Source of the DNA: Gallionellaceae bacterium
GTDB lineage: Bacteria > Pseudomonadota > Gammaproteobacteria > Burkholderiales > Gallionellaceae
NCBI GenBank assembly: GCA_003151655.1
Contig: PLYB01000042.1
Span: forward strand, 3,505-14,062
Direction of reading: 5' to 3'
DNA: 10,558 nucleotides
Made by a program: the position numbers and the translations under genes. This document shows positions 6,522-10,558 of the stretch, one piece after another. The notes beneath the pieces are model-generated. The model had not been told where the DNA came from and did not search any database. It saw nothing but the letters and a program-made list of their open reading frames with translations. Positions within the stretch are counted from its first letter, which is position 1, and every line of letters begins with the position of its first letter.

Positions 6522-7691
6522 GTGGTGGGTGACAGGTTTTTAGTGGTGGGGGCCGGTGCGCTGGGTTTGGCGAGTGCCGAGGCGCTGTTGCAACAAGGCG
6601 CTGAAGTGACTGTGCTGGAGCAAGGTGCGGTAGGGCAGGAATCCTCGTGGGCGGGTGGCGGCATTCTGTCGCCGTTGTGTCCGTGGGATTATCCCGCTGA
6701 GGTGACGCAACTTACCACGCGCGGGGCTGGCTTGTTTGGCGCATGGGCAGAAAACTTGCATCGTGCGACAGGTATCGACCCGGAATACGAAACCAGCGGC
6801 ATGCTGGTGTTGCCGCCGTTTGATTTATCAGCCGCACAGAGTTGGTGTGCGGAGCATGGTGTTAAGGGAGCGCTGAATAAGTCCGTTCGTGGTGAGTATT
6901 TCCCGTTTGCTCCCTCCCTCGATACGGCTGCGCCTACTTGGGACGAACGGGAAATGTATCGAACCACAGCTTTCGGACTTACTCAGTGTCCCCATAAATT
7001 TGCGCCAAATGATGGAAGTTTGTTGTTGCCGGATGTCGCGCAAGTGCGCAATCCGCGTTTGCTGCAATCCTTGCGTGCGCGCGTCGAGCAACTCGGTGGG
7101 CGCATCATCGAACATTGCGAGGTTAAACTGCTATCGGTAGAGCGCGGCACGGTATGCAAGGTAATGACCTCTCGCGGCGAATTCAGCGCAGGTGGTTACG
7201 TGATTACCGCCGGTGCGTGGAGCAAGCAATTATTGGGCGCACAGGCTTTGCAGCTCGACATCAAACCGATACGCGGGCAGATGCTGTTGTTCAAATTTGC
7301 TGCGCCGCCGCTGCCGCATATAGTGTTGCAAGATGGTCTGTATCTGATTCCGCGCCGCGATGGACATTTGCTGGTGGGGAGCACCTTGGAGGATGTCGGC
7401 TTTGATAAAAGCACAACCATTGATGCTCGCGAGATGTTATTGCAACGTGCCGTTGCGATATTGCCCGCTTTGCGCGACATGCCGCCGGTAAAACATTGGG
7501 CGGGGTTGCGTCCCGGATCAACGGATAATATTCCCACCATCGGACGGCATCCGCATTTGGAAAATCTCTACATCAATAACGGCCATTTCCGTTACGGTGT
7601 GACCATGGCTCCCGCGAGCGTGGAGGTGCTGTTGAACGAGATTAACGGATTATCGCAGCCGTTTGATGTTTCGCCGTATGTGTGGCGCTAA
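6522..7691 (+). CDS. thiO: Glycine oxidase ThiO
   Basis: ThiO is an FAD enzyme that oxidises glycine to iminoglycine, which ThiG uses for the thiazole of thiamine in aerobes. The 389-residue protein starts with the Rossmann motif GAGALGLASAEALLQQG (10-26), followed by the ribose-binding acid E33. SSWAGGGILSPL (41-52) and LLLPDVAQVRNPRLL (167-181) are ThiO hallmarks. The C-terminal WAGLRPGSTDNIPTIG contains R330, in the position of the substrate-carboxylate Arg of glycine oxidases, and NNGHFRYGVTMAP follows. Start codons GTG 6522 and GTG 6525 are both possible; AAAGGGG at 6512-6518 suits 6525 slightly better. Residues 120-153 coincide with an imperfect palindrome and look like an insertion in the loop before LLLPDVAQVRNPRL, which would explain a length above the usual 350-370. 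It is divergent from pilE. No other thi genes are visible. Confidence 0.92.
   Translation: MVGDRFLVVGAGALGLASAEALLQQGAEVTVLEQGAVGQESSWAGGGILSPLCPWDYPAEVTQLTTRGAGLFGAWAENLHRATGIDPEYETSGMLVLPPFDLSAAQSWCAEHGVKGALNKSVRGEYFPFAPSLDTAAPTWDEREMYRTTAFGLTQCPHKFAPNDGSLLLPDVAQVRNPRLLQSLRARVEQLGGRIIEHCEVKLLSVERGTVCKVMTSRGEFSAGGYVITAGAWSKQLLGAQALQLDIKPIRGQMLLFKFAAPPLPHIVLQDGLYLIPRRDGHLLVGSTLEDVGFDKSTTIDAREMLLQRAVAILPALRDMPPVKHWAGLRPGSTDNIPTIGRHPHLENLYINNGHFRYGVTMAPASVEVLLNEINGLSQPFDVSPYVWR
6879..6980. repeat. 102-bp imperfect palindrome inside thiO (REP-like, in frame)
   Basis: The ends AAGTCCG (6879-6885) and CGGACTT (6974-6980) are inverted, as are TTTCCCGTT (6899-6907) and AACGGGAAA (6946-6954), with shorter matches between them (TGGT/ACCA). 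Inside, CCGTTCGT (6883-6890) and ACGAACGG (6943-6950) form a second inverted pair. Such CCGTTCGT...ACGAACGG words are familiar to me from dispersed bacterial palindromes; this is memory, not a search. The element is exactly 34 codons long and encodes residues 120-153 of ThiO without a stop. Confidence 0.7.
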
Positions 7692-7833
7692 GAGACTTCG
7701 AACTTAACTTGGAACTCATTTGACGATTTATTGCCCTACGCAATGAAGAAAAGGGGGCGAGGCGGTGGGATTTCGATGCATTGTTATTCATCCGTTTCCC
7801 AGTGCGAGTTTATGAGCAACAATAGGAGTAAAT

Positions 7834-8001
7834 GTGAAATCTGCATCAATTAAAACATGGCTCTGCCTTTTTGTTGCCTTGTTGCTAGCTTCATGTCAGT
7901 CGGCACCGGCAGCTCCTCCGAAAACGAATAAGCAAATGGATGGGAAACCGTTTTCGACACCACGCTCCAATGCAAAACTTTCACCAATGCCTTGTTGCTA
8001 G
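7834..8001 (+). CDS. Small lipoprotein (55 residues), unknown function
   Basis: A GTG start with AGGAG 5 nt upstream (7824-7828) opens a 55-residue frame ending TAG 7999-8001. The product has a Lys-containing N-terminus, a hydrophobic segment LCLFVALLLAS and the lipobox LAS|C21, so it should be processed by signal peptidase II and lipid-anchored. The mature part is about 35 residues, rich in Pro, Ser and Lys, and ends in a Cys pair (PMPCC). Residue S22 is not Asp, so outer-membrane sorting is expected if Lol rules apply. The last 14 bases (tgccttgttgctag) duplicate bases 7875-7888 within the signal-peptide codons, which raises the possibility that the 3' end was reshaped by a short duplication or deletion. 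I do not recognise the family. A weak TTGACG lies at 7720-7725, without a good -10. Confidence 0.65.
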   Translation: MKSASIKTWLCLFVALLLASCQSAPAAPPKTNKQMDGKPFSTPRSNAKLSPMPCC

Positions 8002-8124
8002 TGAGACTTTTATGAGGTGCGGTAAGTCACTTTTCTCAAAGCACGCATCATTGATGTAAGTCAAAACCTTTTGCAGTAGCTAGTGTAGTGCCTCGTTCTT
8101 GACGGTACTTATGCGCAAACCCTC

Positions 8125-8170
8125 GTAGGTCGGGTTTCAACCCGACATGTCGGGCTAAAGCCCGACCTAC
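8125..8170. repeat. REP-like palindrome between convergent genes
   Basis: This element has the same left arm (22 of 22 bases) as the palindrome in pilX; here the right arm differs at a few positions (gtcgggctaaagcccgacctac). It sits between the lipoprotein gene and the convergent Cys-pair gene, and it is nested in a wider inverted repeat, ACTTATGCG (8107-8115) with CGCATAAGT (8189-8197). The wide stem could stop or shield transcripts arriving from both sides. There is no T-tract on the plus strand, so a classical intrinsic terminator is not shown. Confidence 0.88.
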
Positions 8171-8225
8171 AATGCCGCTCAGACGGTTCGCATAAGTTCC
8201 AGATAGTGTGCAATCCTACACAAGC

Positions 8226-8711
8226 TCATCCGGCATCTATTTCGGCCAGAATGACGACATAATTCTTGCCGTATTTTTTTGCACACTCGGGGCAAGTCGT
8301 GTAGTAAAAATACATCTTGCGCAGATGTTTGCCCTTTGCCGCAACATAGGCTTTCATTTCTTCTATCCATATACCTATCTCCCGATAGGAGCCTTCGAAT
8401 ACTTTGCAAAGAAACGTGCCGGACAGACTAACCATTTTGGCATTCGGGATGTCCTTGCTAACTTCGAAATACACATCCGCGCCCCACGCTGAATTCTCGT
8501 CGGTAAGTACAATCCTGGACTCGGTATACGCATCGGCAGCCCGAATCGCACTATCGTTTCTTTTCAAGACGACATCGAAATTCATCGGAAGATGGAAAAA
8601 ACTGCTCACACGATCTTGCACAAATCGTTTGTCTTGCCAGGTGATCACTTTGTTGTCCCACGGCTCAGGATTGAAGCGAGGGCAACATTCATCGGGAGCG
8701 TGCGGATTCAT
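8226..8711 (-). CDS. Conserved hypothetical protein with two Cys pairs
   Basis: This is a 161-residue soluble protein with no signal peptide or membrane segment. GGAG lies 8 nt before the ATG. The N-terminus carries ECCPRFNPEPWD (C9, C10) and the C-terminus YYTTCPECAKKYGKNYVV (C140-x-x-C143). The middle contains LTDENSAWGADVYFEVSKDIP and SLSGTFLCKVFEG. The overall pattern recalls a widespread uncharacterised family sometimes labelled 'hydrolase' in databases, recalled from memory and without an enzymatic basis that I know. The CPxC and CC motifs suggest metal or redox chemistry, which is inference. It stands alone, convergent with the lipoprotein gene and divergent from nrdJ. A short dyad (ACCAG-N7-CTGGT, 8736-8752) lies about 25 bp upstream of its start and could be an operator. 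Confidence 0.8.
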   Translation of the reverse strand: MNPHAPDECCPRFNPEPWDNKVITWQDKRFVQDRVSSFFHLPMNFDVVLKRNDSAIRAADAYTESRIVLTDENSAWGADVYFEVSKDIPNAKMVSLSGTFLCKVFEGSYREIGIWIEEMKAYVAAKGKHLRKMYFYYTTCPECAKKYGKNYVVILAEIDAG

Positions 8712-8735
8712 TTTGCGGTCTCCTTTTCTTGCGTT

Positions 8736-8752
8736 ACCAGGCTTGATCTGGT
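8736..8752. promoter_or_regulatory. Short dyad upstream of the Cys-pair gene
   Basis: ACCAG (8736-8740) and CTGGT (8748-8752) are inverted around 7 nt, in the leader region of the minus-strand gene that starts at 8711. Arms of 5 bp are common by chance, so an operator role is only a possibility. Confidence 0.25.
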
Positions 8753-8840
8753 CTAAACTAGCGTTGTTTGATTATGCATGGAGTAGTGGTGATTTCACCA
8801 TCAGGAGATGCTGATTTGTTATAGGGAAAGCTGAGGGGGA

Positions 8841-8858
8841 AGTAGGGATTTTCCTACT
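8841..8858. promoter_or_regulatory. AGTAGG-N6-CCTACT dyad upstream of nrdJ
   Basis: Perfect 6-bp arms (8841-8846 and 8853-8858) flank an AT-rich centre (GATTTT). It lies 14 bp upstream of the sigma-54-like motif. The size and A/T centre would suit a dimeric regulator, but the regulator is unknown. It is also only a short dyad, so chance remains possible. Confidence 0.35.
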
Positions 8859-8871
8859 CGAAGCGGAGAGC

Positions 8872-8887
8872 TGGCACAATCGTAGCA
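8872..8887 (+). promoter_or_regulatory. Sigma-54-like -24/-12 promoter upstream of nrdJ
   Basis: TGGCAC, 5 nt and TAGCA match the sigma-54 consensus TGGCAC-N5-TTGCA with one mismatch in the -12 part. The GG (8873-8874) and GC (8885-8886) dinucleotides keep the required 10-nt gap. Transcription would begin near 8898, about 90 bp before the nrdJ ATG. No other convincing promoter is visible in 8712-8984, and I see no cobalamin riboswitch there. A class II reductase under sigma-54 would be unusual, so this is a candidate only. Confidence 0.45.
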
Positions 8888-8984
8888 TCCGTGTAGTATA
8901 TGCAAATCCATTCAATACAAAGGGTTCCAGTCATATCATCCTTCTTCCGTAAATCGAGGGGCGAACCAATCAGGATTGACAAGC

Positions 8985-10558
8985 ATGAGCCAGGAAATTA
9001 GCGAGCAAGTACTGCTGGAAAAATACGCCGAGGCGGATGAAACATCGGTTCATGATGTTCGTCGCCGGGTAGCGCGCGGATTGGCAGAAGCCGAAAAGCC
9101 GGAACAACGCGCACACTGGGAAGAGGTTTTTTTTCTGGCGCAAGAAAATGGTTTCGTGCCAGCCGGCCGCATCAACTCGGCCGCCGGATTGAAAATGCAG
9201 GCAACGCTGATCAACTGTTTTGTGCAGCCGGTGGGCGATGCCATTTCCGGCACCAGCGATGGCAAACCGGGCATCTACGATGCGCTGCAACAGGCCGCAG
9301 AAACCATGCGGCGCGGTGGTGGGGTCGGTTACGATTTTTCCTCCATTCGTCCCGAGGGCGCGCACGTCAAAGGCACCAACTCGCGCGCCAGCGGCCCGAT
9401 CTCCTACATGCGCGTTTTTGATCGTTCCTGCGAGACGGTGGAATCCGCCGGAGCAAGGCGCGGCGCACAGATGGGCGTGTTGCGCTGCGACCATCCCGAC
9501 ATCGAAAAGTTTATCGGTGCCAAAGACAAGGGTGACCTGCGCAACTTCAATCTTTCAGTCGGCGTGACCGATGCCTTGATGCAGGCGGTGGAAAAGGACG
9601 AAGAATTTGAACTGGTGCATGTCGCCGAACCGTCTGTTGCGAGCAACCAAGCCGATGCGATACGTCGTGCCGATGGCAAGTGGATATACCGCAAAGTACG
9701 CGCCGTCGAGCTGTGGAAGCAGATCATCGCCAGCACCTACGACCATGCCGAACCGGGTGTGTTATTCATCGACCTGATAAACCGTGATAACAATCTGTCC
9801 TACTGCGAAGTAATCGAAGCGACCAATCCCTGTGCCGAAGAGCCCCTGCCGCCTTACGGTTGCTGCTGTCTCGGTTCAATAAATCTGACGCGCATGGTGA
9901 AGAATCCATTCTCGAATCATGCCGGTTTCGACTATGAGCCGTTCAAGCAACTGGTACGCGTCGCGGTGCGCATGTTGGATAACGTGCTGGACGTAAGCGC
10001 ATGGCCGCTACCGGAACAGCAACAGGAAGCGCAAAATAAACGTCGCATCGGGTTGGGTTTCACCGGGCTGGGCGATGCGCTGGTGATGCTGGGCAAGCGT
10101 TACGACACCGATGAAGCGCGCAGCTTTGCCGCCGACATCACCCGCATCATGCGCGACGAAGCCTATCTCGCTTCAGTGGATTTGGCTATCGAGCGCGGTG
10201 CGTTTCCGTTGCTGGATACGAAACAATATCTGGCCGAACCGCGCTTCGCATCGCGCCTGCCGGACGAGATCAAAAACAAGATACGCCAGCACGGCATTCG
10301 CAATAGCCATCTGCTTTCCATCGCTCCCACTGGCACCATTTCGCTGGCCTTTGCCGATAATGCTTCCAACGGTATCGAGCCTGCCTTCTCGTGGTTTTAT
10401 ACGCGCAAAAAACGCATGCCGGATGGCACTAGCAAAGACTATCAAGTCGAGGATCACGCCTGGCGCGTGTTCAAACAGATGGGGGGCGATGTGAACAAGC
10501 TGCCACCCGCTTTCGTTTCCGCACTGGAAATCAGCGCCATCGATCACATGAAAATGGT
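8985..10558 (+). CDS. nrdJ: Class II (adenosylcobalamin-dependent) ribonucleotide reductase, N-terminal 524 residues (runs off the right edge)
   Basis: NrdJ reduces ribonucleotides to deoxyribonucleotides using a thiyl radical made with adenosylcobalamin, independent of oxygen. The partial protein starts at ATG 8985 with AGGA 9 nt upstream. C78 (LINCFVQP) and C294 (within YGCCCLGSINL) fit the redox pair. N281, C283 and E285 in NPCAEEPLPP fit the catalytic trio, with C283 as the radical Cys; the 11-residue step from C283 to C294 agrees with the family. GGGVGYDFS (111-119), RIGLGFTGLGDAL (354-366) and PTGTISL (448-454) are further family motifs. No N-terminal ATP-cone precedes the catalytic domain. 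Three consecutive Cys (293-295) stand where one is usual. The C-terminal part, with its swinging-arm cysteines, is beyond the window. No nrdA/nrdB or cobalamin gene is nearby. Confidence 0.94.
   Translation, partial: MSQEISEQVLLEKYAEADETSVHDVRRRVARGLAEAEKPEQRAHWEEVFFLAQENGFVPAGRINSAAGLKMQATLINCFVQPVGDAISGTSDGKPGIYDALQQAAETMRRGGGVGYDFSSIRPEGAHVKGTNSRASGPISYMRVFDRSCETVESAGARRGAQMGVLRCDHPDIEKFIGAKDKGDLRNFNLSVGVTDALMQAVEKDEEFELVHVAEPSVASNQADAIRRADGKWIYRKVRAVELWKQIIASTYDHAEPGVLFIDLINRDNNLSYCEVIEATNPCAEEPLPPYGCCCLGSINLTRMVKNPFSNHAGFDYEPFKQLVRVAVRMLDNVLDVSAWPLPEQQQEAQNKRRIGLGFTGLGDALVMLGKRYDTDEARSFAADITRIMRDEAYLASVDLAIERGAFPLLDTKQYLAEPRFASRLPDEIKNKIRQHGIRNSHLLSIAPTGTISLAFADNASNGIEPAFSWFYTRKKRMPDGTSKDYQVEDHAWRVFKQMGGDVNKLPPAFVSALEISAIDHMKM

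Noticed and set aside
8208..8492. Plus-strand frame of 94 codons opposite the Cys-pair gene
   Set aside because: The minus-strand frame has a ribosome site, conserved-looking motifs and a soluble protein composition; this one is its shadow.
8891..8904. Possible NrdR-box half (gtgtagtatatgca) upstream of nrdJ
   Set aside because: Only part of the consensus is matched, and there is no second box at the usual spacing.
8712..8984. Cobalamin riboswitch before nrdJ
   Set aside because: The region is short and I find no B12-box-like core or matching stems.

Overview
The window (10,558 bp, moderately GC-rich) looks like a betaproteobacterial chromosome. My best guess is Nitrosomonadales (Gallionellaceae or a relative), judged from protein style and the pairing of a type IV pilus minor-pilin cluster with a divergent thiO. 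That placement is inference, because no marker gene is present.

Left part (1-6410, minus strand): one tightly packed operon of minor pilins and tip adhesin, read right to left: pilE-like pilin, fimT/gspH-like pilin, pilV, pilW, pilX and the first 915 codons of pilY1. Adjacent genes overlap by 7 bp or sit within 10-45 bp of each other. Products of this kind form the tip/priming complex of type IV pili, with PilY1 as the vWA-containing tip protein. This PilY1 is unusual. Its vWA region is interrupted by three related beta-rich modules, and is followed by a long Gln/Ser/Leu coiled coil and then Cys-rich 49-residue tandem repeats that run off the window.

Middle (6522-8711): thiO (glycine oxidase, thiamine thiazole synthesis) diverges from the pilin operon. 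It is followed by a 55-residue lipoprotein gene with a GTG start, and by a convergent gene for an uncharacterised Cys-pair protein. Right (8985-10558, plus strand): the first 524 codons of a class II, adenosylcobalamin-dependent ribonucleotide reductase (nrdJ), preceded by a sigma-54-like -24/-12 motif.

The most striking feature is a set of palindromic repeats of the REP/BIME kind. One copy is intergenic (8125-8170). A near-identical copy lies in frame inside the pilX leader, and an unrelated 24-bp-arm palindrome lies in frame inside the pilW leader. A third type, a 102-bp imperfect palindrome equal to 34 codons, appears to be inserted in frame within thiO. Several coding regions have therefore apparently absorbed palindromes as peptide sequence, in a way that resembles Rickettsia palindromic elements. 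No tRNA, rRNA, CRISPR array or transposase gene was seen.
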